From positions 1,054,001 through 1,118,000 of the forward strand of contig NZ_JAUCCU010000001.1 in the NCBI RefSeq assembly GCF_034675845.1: a DNA stretch of 64,000 nt, in the 5' to 3' direction. Both the position numbers and the translations under genes were made by a program. Positions 42,810-50,964 of the stretch are shown here, piece by piece. A model generated the notes under the pieces. The model ran no database searches, was not told the DNA's origin, and worked only from the letters and a program-made list of their open reading frames with translations. Origin of the DNA: Castellaniella sp. (GTDB lineage: Bacteria > Pseudomonadota > Gammaproteobacteria > Burkholderiales > Burkholderiaceae_B). Positions within the stretch are counted from its first letter, which is position 1, and the number at the start of each line of letters is the position of its first letter.

Positions 42810-45440
42810 TCATCGCCCTACGCCCGGTGCAATACGCACCGGCTGCTTGATACGGGCGCGGACTTGCTGATAGATCGGAATGTCTTCCTTCGCTTCCAAC
42901 GTCACAGCGAGCCCGTAGGGAATGACAGCATCGAGGCGTGCAGTTGCGTCCTTTTTGCAGGTGACGCGAATGCGCAAGGTCTCGCCATCCTCGAAGGCCT
43001 GGATCTGCTTCTTGCCTTCGAGCACTTCATGCTGCACGGTGCCACGCTCCACCTGCCGCCAGTCTCCGTCTTGGCGCTCTAGACCCAGAGTTTGGTTTGC
43101 CCAATTCCCCCCGCCGGGCTCTAGCGTCAGTTTGGCCTCCCGGAGATTGCGATGGTCCGGATTGATCGGTGTCAGCCAAGCCAAGGTCACGATTAGCCGC
43201 CGCCAAATCTTTTGGGAAGAGAATCCGGGAGGGATAGGGAAGGCATACTCATGCACCTCGTTTTCTCGTATCTCTCCGCAGCCGAGAACGGTTGCTCGCT
43301 GGGCAGTACATGTCAGCACACGCTCGATATCCACGGCTCCATAGCCAAGGTAGCGCGTGATGACTCGTTTGAACTGACGAGAGTTGCGCGCATCTTTCAG
43401 CGCTTGTTCGATGTGTTGCTTGCCAGCGTCGTCTTGCTTAGCGCCATGTACCAGTAGCGCCTTCATCAGCACCGACATCAACGTCTCGGGAATATCCTCC
43501 CCCTCCTCGTTACGTAGTCTGTCCAGCATGTCGTACAGCCGCACCGCACCTCGTGTGGCTAGGGCCGTCGCATTGCTGGTGCCACGCCAGAAAGCTACTT
43601 TGTTCAAAACGCCTTGCTGCTCGCTGTCCAGTGCGACCTTTTGGCCTGGCGCACCGATGGAGTTGTTGACACTGTATTGGGTAGAACCATTCAGCACAGG
43701 GGCATTGTAGAGTTGCCGACCTCCGGGCATGAGGATGTCAGGCTTTATGGAGCGTTTAAAACCAAAGCCCAGGCGGGTGGCAGGGCTGAGCAGTGTTGGT
43801 GAAGGCAGCACATCGACACGCTGGCCAAATTGCGGATATGCATCTCCAGAATCATCGGCGTGAGCAGCTCCTACCGTAATGGCGTTCATCGCTTCTGCCG
43901 GCGAAAGCAGACGCCGGGAGGTCAGGCTATTTGATATCGCTTTGACGGTGGCGCTTATCTTTTCGACATCAGAAAGAGCGGCGAACTGCTGTTGATTGAG
44001 TCCGATATCAATTTCGTCGCAGTAGTTGCCCGCGCTGACGCAGAACAGCACGCGGTGGCGGTAGGCCAACCAGTCAAGCAACCGTGCCCAGGGACTCGGC
44101 GTGTGGATAAATTCCCGTGCTGTATCACCAATGGAAAGATTGATGACCTTGACCGTAGGCGCTTGCGCGGGGACGTCGCCAGAGCCTTCGAACATGCGCC
44201 GAACGGCAATCTGGATGCGGTCTTCAAAGAAAACTTCATCCGGCACATGTTCATCATGTTCGCGTGTCTGATGGTCAGGCTGCATCACCGGGATGCAATA
44301 CAGTCTGTGCGGTAGCGGTTCGGACTCGGGATTGCTGCGATCCCCATGAAGAATTAAGGAAGCCATGGCGGTGCCATGCTTACGCTCGCCAGGTTGATAA
44401 GTGGCCTCCAAGCCAAAGGTGTCATCAACCAGCAGTCGGTCTTTCAGCGCTTCATGCAATTGCAAGGGAGCGCCATCAAGGAGCGCTGCGACAGGAGGAA
44501 GTTCACTGACACTTTCGGGGAACGCAGCCGGCTCTCCCTCGCCCTCCCCAGAAACCGCCAGGCTTTGCCCGGTAGGGCGGAAATACATGATGCCGGCGAA
44601 TTTGAACAGTTCGATGTCGATATCAGTTCTATCCGCAGCTACTTGATCGAGCAGCGACTGAATGGCGTGAGCAGGCAATTCGGCCTTGACCGCATGGAAT
44701 GCGATCTGAGGCATATCAAGGAACTCCGAAAGCGTTTGGCCTCCGAGGCCTTCAAGCAATGAACGAATTGCTGCTTCATTATTTCGACGCCTCTCAGCCC
44801 TCTTGCGGTAGAAAAGCTCAATTTGAAATCGTATTTTCTCTTCGGGGTTGAGGGGTTCAAGCAGGTCCTGCCAGCGGTCGATCATTCCTGTTTCGACCAA
44901 TGTCTCCTCAATACCCCAGCGCCTCAACACGTTCAATTGCTCGAAAACGGCTTTCCACTTTGTTTTTCCGTGGGGCAGGCTTTTATTAGCTTTCCATTGC
45001 TCCCAAAGTGCGAGAATCTCTTGCATGCCCGCCATGTTGCTCATGGCCAAAAACATGCGACCGCTCAGCGGCTTAACTGCAGGTTGACCGGCAGCATCTC
45101 GCTCATGGAAACCATCATCCTCAGCCTCCAGGTCGTCGATTTCCGTCTCTCCTAGCCACTCCAAGCCCGCAGCTTCAACGGCTTGTCGGAAGTCGTCCAG
45201 GCGTCCAACGATCTCGATGACCAAGACCATTTCAGGTTCGAGCCCGGCCAGTGCACCAGTCAGGCTGGCCTGATAGCGTGCGAAGTCTTCTTCCAGATGC
45301 TCGATCTGTCTTCCAATACGGGCTACTTGGGCATCATGACCGGGCAAATTCTGTTTTCCCGGAGAAAAACCGTTGCCCTTTTCTGGCTGGAGAATTCGCT
45401 TTTCAGGAAAAACCAGCAACGGCAAGTACTCATCAGGCAT
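42810..45440 (-). CDS. S8-family subtilisin-like serine protease of the island
   Basis: This 876-residue protein has a long helical N-terminal region (about 1-310) with no motif I recognise, then a subtilase domain with Asp322 (AALLDGAP), His355 (ERKHGTAMAS), the oxyanion Asn472 (SAGN) and Ser622 (GTSNATALA). A beta-rich C-terminal region follows. No signal peptide is present, so it should act in the cytoplasm. It follows the AAA ATPase gene by 18 bases. Paired AAA ATPase and subtilase genes recur in bacterial defence islands, where the ATPase probably gates or activates the protease; the target here is unknown. Confidence 0.9.
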   Translation of the reverse strand: MPDEYLPLLVFPEKRILQPEKGNGFSPGKQNLPGHDAQVARIGRQIEHLEEDFARYQASLTGALAGLEPEMVLVIEIVGRLDDFRQAVEAAGLEWLGETEIDDLEAEDDGFHERDAAGQPAVKPLSGRMFLAMSNMAGMQEILALWEQWKANKSLPHGKTKWKAVFEQLNVLRRWGIEETLVETGMIDRWQDLLEPLNPEEKIRFQIELFYRKRAERRRNNEAAIRSLLEGLGGQTLSEFLDMPQIAFHAVKAELPAHAIQSLLDQVAADRTDIDIELFKFAGIMYFRPTGQSLAVSGEGEGEPAAFPESVSELPPVAALLDGAPLQLHEALKDRLLVDDTFGLEATYQPGERKHGTAMASLILHGDRSNPESEPLPHRLYCIPVMQPDHQTREHDEHVPDEVFFEDRIQIAVRRMFEGSGDVPAQAPTVKVINLSIGDTAREFIHTPSPWARLLDWLAYRHRVLFCVSAGNYCDEIDIGLNQQQFAALSDVEKISATVKAISNSLTSRRLLSPAEAMNAITVGAAHADDSGDAYPQFGQRVDVLPSPTLLSPATRLGFGFKRSIKPDILMPGGRQLYNAPVLNGSTQYSVNNSIGAPGQKVALDSEQQGVLNKVAFWRGTSNATALATRGAVRLYDMLDRLRNEEGEDIPETLMSVLMKALLVHGAKQDDAGKQHIEQALKDARNSRQFKRVITRYLGYGAVDIERVLTCTAQRATVLGCGEIRENEVHEYAFPIPPGFSSQKIWRRLIVTLAWLTPINPDHRNLREAKLTLEPGGGNWANQTLGLERQDGDWRQVERGTVQHEVLEGKKQIQAFEDGETLRIRVTCKKDATARLDAVIPYGLAVTLEAKEDIPIYQQVRARIKQPVRIAPGVGR

Positions 45441-45458
45441 ATCTCCCCTCCTTGTGCC

Positions 45459-46472
45459 TTATTCGTCTGATGCGTCTTTATTGGCAGGTTTCAACCGTTT
45501 CTTCCATTGCTCCAGCCTGGAAAAAACGATGGTTTTAGCGTTATCTACTGATTGATCCAATACCGCTCGCCGAACTACCCCCAGGCAGAACTCTTCCACC
45601 TCTGAAAAGCTGAGGCCTAAGAGTCGTTTCGCGATGGTCTCAGGTGCCAAGCCAAAATTGACTTTGCCGCGTTCGCTAATCGAGGCGACGAACGCAGTCA
45701 ACTGTGCGCGTGTGGGAAGGGGGAGTTCCAGTCGAACCTGAAAGCGTCGCCAAACGGCTCTATCCAAGAGTTCTGGGTGATTGCTAGCAGCAACGACAAC
45801 GACATAATCTGGAAGATCATCGAGTTGAAGCAGCAAAGAACTGACGACACGCTTTATCTCCCCCGTTTCATGAGTGTCACCTCGCTCTTTGCCCAATGTC
45901 TCGAATTCGTCAAAGAGCAACACGCAGCGCCGTGTTCGAGCGTAGTCAAGCAAGGCTTTCAAGCGGATAGAAGTTTCACCCAGGTAGCTGCCAATCAACG
46001 ACTCATAGCGCACAACGATCAGCGGCACCATCAATTCAAATGCCAACGCTTCAGCAACCGATGTTTTACCGTTCCCTGGCGCCCCAGCCAGTAAGATTCG
46101 ATGCCTTGGGCTCAAGCCGTGAGCATGCAGCAACTCAGCACGATGCTGCTCTTCGACAACTTCTCGTAACTGCCCGCGAATACTCTCACTAAGCACCAAG
46201 CTTTCCAGTGAACGCTCTGGTATTAACTCGGCAATCAGATCTTTCGGTGCGATACCCCCTGTCTGGGTTGGTCGCGCCGTTGTCACGGAAGACTGGAACG
46301 AGGTTGGTTGATGAGCAGACGCTCGTAATGCCTTTTCCAGACGCTCGGCTAGGATTCGGTGTCCTTTGCCGCGTTCTTCTTGAATCAAGGCTTCGGTCAA
46401 CTTTCGAAAAGAAGATTGGTCGCCGCTGCTGGCTGCTTTTACCAGGGCGACCAAGGTATCAGCTTGTGCCAT
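45459..46472 (-). CDS. AAA-family ATPase paired with the subtilase
   Basis: This 337-residue protein has an N-terminal helical region (1-85) and one AAA module with Walker A GAPGNGKT (130-137), Walker B VLLFDEFE (184-191), sensor Asn231 (AASN) and paired arginines 242-243 (AVWRRF) where the arginine finger lies. It is a CDC48/FtsH-like classical AAA domain and probably forms a ring. Only 18 bases separate it from the protease gene, suggesting that they form a two-component machine. Confidence 0.88.
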   Translation of the reverse strand: MAQADTLVALVKAASSGDQSSFRKLTEALIQEERGKGHRILAERLEKALRASAHQPTSFQSSVTTARPTQTGGIAPKDLIAELIPERSLESLVLSESIRGQLREVVEEQHRAELLHAHGLSPRHRILLAGAPGNGKTSVAEALAFELMVPLIVVRYESLIGSYLGETSIRLKALLDYARTRRCVLLFDEFETLGKERGDTHETGEIKRVVSSLLLQLDDLPDYVVVVAASNHPELLDRAVWRRFQVRLELPLPTRAQLTAFVASISERGKVNFGLAPETIAKRLLGLSFSEVEEFCLGVVRRAVLDQSVDNAKTIVFSRLEQWKKRLKPANKDASDE

Positions 46473-46534
46473 ATGTATTCACCTTGACGAAGGGTTTAGG
46501 TGGCATTTCCGTGCTCATGTCTTTCATTGCCACC

Positions 46535-47527
46535 TCACGCGGGCCAGTACAGCCGCTTCAGTGGCACGATGCGTTTGGTTTCGGCGTCCGTAGCATCGTA
46601 GTGCTCGATCAGGGCACGCACCACATGATCCAGCGTCCACATCGCCAGGGGGATAGATGCCCGGTCTGCTTCGTACTGGGCATCCTTGGTGAAGCCGCCA
46701 GTGCTGACATACAGTCCACGATCATCCTTGTGGCGGCCACCAAGGAAGCTACGAATTTCCTGGCTGCCCATCTGCCCCTTGCGGTGTTTGACCTCCACGA
46801 CGATGCGCGGGTGTTCAAAGCCAAAGCCATCGGGTGAGGCGACGATATCCTTGCCCCGGTCGGAACCGGGTGGCGAGACCTGGGTCTTGTAGCCCATGGC
46901 GCGCAGGATGCCGGCGACCAGTTGCTGCATATCGTCCCAGTCGAGTTCGTTGACCTGGTCCTTGATGCGCTCCAATGCCTGGGAGTCAATGTCAGCCAGC
47001 GGGTCGGCGATGACTTCTTCGGCTTCATCTTCCGCCGCCGATATCGGTTTACCCTTCAGTGCTGCAAGCACTTCGGCTGCCGCGCCGGACGGCACCTCGA
47101 ACAGGGTCAAGGTGGAACCCAGGCTGTTTTTTGTACTGGTGCCCAAGCTGTCGCGCGGTAGTTCCTGCGTTTGCCACTGCACCTTGCGCGCCAGCGGCAT
47201 ACCTTGCTCGGCCCACTCCGGATGATGTTCGGCTGGGCCAATGACCTTGCCAATTGAATACAGACGATTGGCTGGTGAATAGGTGATGACCCAATCGCCA
47301 CTCTGGATGTCGTTGACAAATCGCCAGACCTGGGATGCACCCGACACCACTGTGCCTTGTTTTGCCTGAGGCTCGGCGGACTGATACAGGGTGATTAGCT
47401 GCTTGCGCCCGACACCGGGTTTAGCATGGGCCGCTAATTGATTCCAGCCCACAGCGGCCACGCCGCGCTCACGAAAGGCATCGTACAGGCTGCCGCCTTC
47501 ACCGCGCACCATCCACATCCGTGCCAT
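46535..47527 (-). CDS. Mrr-like type IV restriction endonuclease
   Basis: This 330-residue protein has an N-terminal module (MWMVRGEGGSLYDAF ... SGDWVITYSPANRLYSIGKV) resembling the PUA/EVE-like readers of modified bases, and a C-terminal Mrr_cat nuclease with MGYKTQVSPPGSDRGKDIVA (Asp227), VVEVKHR (Glu245-x-Lys247) and GSQEIRSFLGG. Such enzymes cut DNA carrying methylated or otherwise modified bases. ATG 47527 was chosen because AAGGA stands 7 bases before it; starts at 47548 and 47557 overlap the regulator gene. It leads the row of defence genes after the small HTH regulator. Confidence 0.88.
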   Translation of the reverse strand: MARMWMVRGEGGSLYDAFRERGVAAVGWNQLAAHAKPGVGRKQLITLYQSAEPQAKQGTVVSGASQVWRFVNDIQSGDWVITYSPANRLYSIGKVIGPAEHHPEWAEQGMPLARKVQWQTQELPRDSLGTSTKNSLGSTLTLFEVPSGAAAEVLAALKGKPISAAEDEAEEVIADPLADIDSQALERIKDQVNELDWDDMQQLVAGILRAMGYKTQVSPPGSDRGKDIVASPDGFGFEHPRIVVEVKHRKGQMGSQEIRSFLGGRHKDDRGLYVSTGGFTKDAQYEADRASIPLAMWTLDHVVRALIEHYDATDAETKRIVPLKRLYWPA

Positions 47528-47553
47528 TGCATTCCTTTTTGTGTTCATAGCCA

Positions 47554-47901
47554 TCAATCCAGCACAACCAAAAATTCGATCGCCAACACGGTGGGCTGAA
47601 CATCTCGGACATTGCGTTGTAGCGACACCAGTCCATAATCGGCCATCAACCGCAAGGTGCGTGACAGGTTCGACAGTTTGCGTCCGCTCAGTGCTGCCAA
47701 CTCTGTCAGAGACTTGGGCTGCTTGTCATGGATCAAACGCAGCAGACGACGATTGTCATCCGAGAGCACGGCTGCCAGCGACGCAAATGACGGAAACCAG
47801 ATACTGGGTGGCTCGCACCAATCGGGAACAGAACACGAACCATTAACTTGACATATGCCGATGACACATCGCTTCATGGCTATCCATTCAGATTGATACA
47901 A
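47554..47901 (-). CDS. Small winged-helix transcriptional regulator
   Basis: This 115-residue protein has a C-terminal wHTH (DDNRRLLRLIHDKQPKSLTELAALSGRKLSNLSRTLRLMADYGLVSL), quoted in part as HTH residues of the ArsR/MarR-like COG4190 type. The N-terminal third has three or four Cys residues (CVIGICQVNGSCSVPDWCE) and no known domain. Its stop touches the possible early starts of the Mrr-like gene, so the two are coupled. The position at the head of the defence row suggests local control of those genes. Confidence 0.7.
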   Translation of the reverse strand: MYQSEWIAMKRCVIGICQVNGSCSVPDWCEPPSIWFPSFASLAAVLSDDNRRLLRLIHDKQPKSLTELAALSGRKLSNLSRTLRLMADYGLVSLQRNVRDVQPTVLAIEFLVVLD

Positions 47902-47944
47902 AACGTTATATTATCATCTTCTGATAACAATGAACAATGGCATC

Positions 47945-49018
47945 TCAAGGCCCAAGTAGTGTCAATGAACCTCGGCTCGAAACCATCTTCTCTGGCCGGA
48001 CCAGACGAGGCGCTTCGATCGAAAAAGGCGATAACACGCCTGATGATCTCGCCTGTCCAGCCAGCCCATAATACCGCCGCGTCTTCGCCGACAAGTGACC
48101 CAACCCACGACTAACCACATCACCAGCTTGGGTACTCTTAATGTCTGCAGCCCACTGGTGCCGAAAGCAATAAGCAGTCACGGCATGAGGGTGTGTTGGC
48201 CACAAACACTTGGCCAGTCGCCGGACTTCCACAGTGAAGTTCCCAGGACGTTCGATTTGCACATTCAGAGGCAGTTCGGCACCATCGCTATTCAGCAGAT
48301 CCACGATGGCACGCATCAAGGGATGCGGGTCATTGGCTCGATAAGCAATCAACCGATAGGGTTGCCCGTGCCCTTCCTTGACCTTGACGCCATCAACCCT
48401 GAAAACGATCAGCTCTTCAGTACTTTCAGTGTGTTGCTCACGCGAGACGACAATACCCGCCTGAAGCTCTGCAGGGCGGCAGCCTGTCAACGCAGCAACC
48501 AGCATCGCATAAGCGTATTTCCCGTTTCTTGCACGCACGCAGAGTTGGTCTCGCCAATCGTCTGGCAGACCACGCAGGGCCTGCCGCTTACTGGCGCGTT
48601 TTCGGCGCGTCGTAGTAAAGCCTAGTTTTTGCCGGTCGTGATACCCACGAAGCAGACCGCAATGGTTCCGCCAACGACAGAACCACTCAGGATCAGACCT
48701 TTCCTCCACACGGCAGCGAGTCTGTGCTTCCAAGAGCAACTGTTGGTGCTGAGTGGCCAGCAGATATCGGACCGCCGCCATCCGCTTGTGATAGCTTGAC
48801 GAACGCGAGGTCGCCAGTACCATAGTCATCAAATCAGCTCCAGATCTCTGGGCCTTTCGCACCAACCCCAAAGTCAACTTTGCATAATCCATTCGCGTTT
48901 TCTTTGACACTGACCCCAAGGGATTCCTGCCTCGGCAAATCTGCTCAAACAAGTCTTGGCACTCACGGACTAAACCGGCTACATCATCCTCAACCCCCGG
49001 CATACCGGCCTCTACCAA
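47945..49018 (-). CDS. Divergent tyrosine recombinase of the island
   Basis: This 357-residue protein keeps the tyrosine-recombinase signature in its C-terminal half: Arg in TGCRPAEL, AYCFRHQWAADI at the HxxR position (first His replaced by Tyr), GLGHLSAKTRRYYG with the second His and the Tyr nucleophile. The N-terminal half has the SAM-like core-binding feel (YAKLTLGLVRKAQRSG). It overlaps the 3' end of the upstream hypothetical gene by 29 bases. It may be a second integrase or a recombinase for internal rearrangement. Confidence 0.7.
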   Translation of the reverse strand: MVEAGMPGVEDDVAGLVRECQDLFEQICRGRNPLGSVSKKTRMDYAKLTLGLVRKAQRSGADLMTMVLATSRSSSYHKRMAAVRYLLATQHQQLLLEAQTRCRVEERSDPEWFCRWRNHCGLLRGYHDRQKLGFTTTRRKRASKRQALRGLPDDWRDQLCVRARNGKYAYAMLVAALTGCRPAELQAGIVVSREQHTESTEELIVFRVDGVKVKEGHGQPYRLIAYRANDPHPLMRAIVDLLNSDGAELPLNVQIERPGNFTVEVRRLAKCLWPTHPHAVTAYCFRHQWAADIKSTQAGDVVSRGLGHLSAKTRRYYGLAGQARSSGVLSPFSIEAPRLVRPEKMVSSRGSLTLLGP

Positions 49019-49781
49019 CTGAAGCGCCGGGCTGCAGATACTTTGCCAGATGCAGGGTCATCGGATATGCCGACCTGGGCGGGCTGGGCGATCGGTAGCG
49101 TTCCACCATCGCATTGATCACCGATTGGGGATCATGCCGGATTGAACCTTCCTGAATTGCCACCTGGATGGCTCGGTGGACCTCTCCCTGAAACTCAAGC
49201 GGAATGCCCGACATATCCACAGATTGTGGATAACTATTTTCCGTTGTCGTTTCAGTTAATAGTTTCTGTTGTTTGTTAGTGTTATGCCGAACTTTTCCTG
49301 CAGAGGTATCGATACCATATCCATACCCTTCGGCAGAAGTATCAACCAACCCCGTCAGGACCGCACTGAGCCAGTGTCGCTGCTCCTCCATCAAGCGGCT
49401 GCGATAGTCCGTCAGAAATTCGTCCAGCCAGGAAGCCGGAATACGGTTTATCTCCTCCACAGCTCGGCCGCGCAACTTCACACCCATCGTTTGCCGAGCA
49501 TTATGGTGTTCCCACCAGACGCGTACCCAGACCATGAGGCGTTCATCATCGTAGCGAGCCAGAGCCCTCTCCTGCAGCCGATTGACGACATCCCGCCACT
49601 GCTCCTGCGTCCAGCCAAGCTCAGCCCCTGCATGGCGTGGTACGAGCGTATAGACCCCCGTAATGTTGCTCTTCGGCCCAGTCAACAGATGGATGAGCGC
49701 AAACTTGTCTTCGGAGGTGCACCCCTCCAGCCGGGGCGCATGCCAAAAGTTTTGGTCATTGATTGTTCGTTGGCGCCCCAT
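48990..49781 (-). CDS. Island hypothetical protein, replication- or primosome-like
   Basis: This 263-residue protein begins MGRQRTINDQNFWHAPRL. It shows a winged-helix-like N-terminal half (ITGVYTLVPRHAGAELGWTQEQWRDVVNRL), resembling the N-terminal region of phage replication or DnaD/DnaT-like proteins. A charged linker and a short C-terminal helical part follow. I do not recognise a named family. It lies one base after the AlpA-like gene and overlaps the downstream recombinase, within the mobility module. Confidence 0.65.
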   Translation of the reverse strand: MGRQRTINDQNFWHAPRLEGCTSEDKFALIHLLTGPKSNITGVYTLVPRHAGAELGWTQEQWRDVVNRLQERALARYDDERLMVWVRVWWEHHNARQTMGVKLRGRAVEEINRIPASWLDEFLTDYRSRLMEEQRHWLSAVLTGLVDTSAEGYGYGIDTSAGKVRHNTNKQQKLLTETTTENSYPQSVDMSGIPLEFQGEVHRAIQVAIQEGSIRHDPQSVINAMVERYRSPSPPRSAYPMTLHLAKYLQPGASVGRGRYAGG

Positions 49782-49782
49782 T

Positions 49783-49980
49783 TCAGTCCTCCCGGGACGA
49801 AACTGGACGCGCAGCCGCTTGGTTCTCCAGCCATCGATCGATCTCGTGCTCCAGAAATCCGACGGCGCGACCGCCCAGATTGATCGGCTTGGGAAAATCT
49901 GTTTGCTGACACAGACGCCATAGGGTCGTACGGCTGAGAGAAATCTTGTTGCAGGCTTCCTGGATACGCAGAATCTTCAT
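49783..49980 (-). CDS. AlpA-family regulator / excisionase-like protein
   Basis: This 65-residue protein is a single MerR-like HTH: MKILRIQEACNKISLSRTTLWRLCQQTDFPKPINLGGRAVGFLEHEIDRWLEN (quoted in part), the AlpA/Prophage CP4-57 type. AlpA proteins activate the linked integrase or act as excisionases of P4-type islands. It sits 132 bases downstream of the hypothetical gene that follows the integrase, in the same orientation. Confidence 0.88.
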   Translation of the reverse strand: MKILRIQEACNKISLSRTTLWRLCQQTDFPKPINLGGRAVGFLEHEIDRWLENQAAARPVSSRED

Positions 49981-50112
49981 GGTGAACCTCGAAACGAATT
50001 GAACGTGAGGCCATGATCCATGCGATACGGATAAAAGTCGCGGGCATTAAAGCCGAAGAAATCTCAGCTTTAATGCCCGCACAATTTTTTGCAGCCTAGC
50101 CCGAGCGTCTGA

Positions 50113-50964
50113 TTACCGGCGATCCTCCGGAATGAAATTTGGAATCCCCTTCCATTGCTCGCTGACGCAGTTTTGAAGGCTGACCTCGAACCACTCCTCT
50201 TCGCCGTGTTCGCCTTCCCAGCCAGACGTCCACCTGACCGCATGCGGCACGGGAGTCGTGCGCAATGCACGCAAGACGGTCATTGCTCGGCTCTTGGTCA
50301 AGGACTCCGCAACTCCAGCCATCTCGAACACGGCAGCAAGGCAACGCACAGCGTCCGGCAGATTGGGCTCTGCTTGATGCTTCACCTCATTGCTGCCATT
50401 GGCCATCCGAATCGGAGACCATCCCGTCGCATGGCAAATTCGGACGAACTCTCGCGCAGCCCAGTGCTCGGCGTGTAATTTCGCACGCCCTGATGACGAT
50501 GCTCGCGACAATTTTGCCGAAGCCTTCTCTAGTTCACCCAAAGAATCAGTCTGGATCGTCAATGGTAGGGCTTGAAACGGCCAATCGCCCGAGCAGAGCC
50601 TGTCTTCACGATCTTCCTTCTCACTTACACTGGCGTGAGTCCATTGCAACGTCATTTGCTCGCCCAGCGTGCGGATCTCTTTGGGAGCGAGTTCGGCCAG
50701 TAAGGCAGCAAGCTGCTGTGATCGGGCTGATATCCTGGCAAACTTGGCCCGAGCATCATCTTGCTCAGATTGCCGTAGCTGCCGATATTGATACTCTTTT
50801 GCCAGTCCGAACATGTGTCGGCAAAATCGACCCCGATCACGGAAAACGGCGAGGCCCCTTCTGCGAAGGCGGATTTGTGTCTCTACGGCGATCTGCGCGA
50901 ATTTTCGCTGCGCCTCGGTCAGTTGGCCCTCATACCCCTCAGGTAAATACGGTAATTTCTTCAT
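50113..50964 (-). CDS. Island hypothetical protein downstream of the integrase
   Basis: This 283-residue protein begins MKKLPYLPEGYEGQLTEAQRK and is rich in helices with many Gln, Arg and Ala residues (YQYRQLRQSEQDDARAKFARISARSQQLAALLAELAP). No catalytic motif or known domain is visible. ATG 50964 overlaps the integrase stop (ATGA), so the two are co-translated. Its fixed place between integrase and AlpA suggests a mobility role, but this is unproven. Confidence 0.65.
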   Translation of the reverse strand: MKKLPYLPEGYEGQLTEAQRKFAQIAVETQIRLRRRGLAVFRDRGRFCRHMFGLAKEYQYRQLRQSEQDDARAKFARISARSQQLAALLAELAPKEIRTLGEQMTLQWTHASVSEKEDREDRLCSGDWPFQALPLTIQTDSLGELEKASAKLSRASSSGRAKLHAEHWAAREFVRICHATGWSPIRMANGSNEVKHQAEPNLPDAVRCLAAVFEMAGVAESLTKSRAMTVLRALRTTPVPHAVRWTSGWEGEHGEEEWFEVSLQNCVSEQWKGIPNFIPEDRR

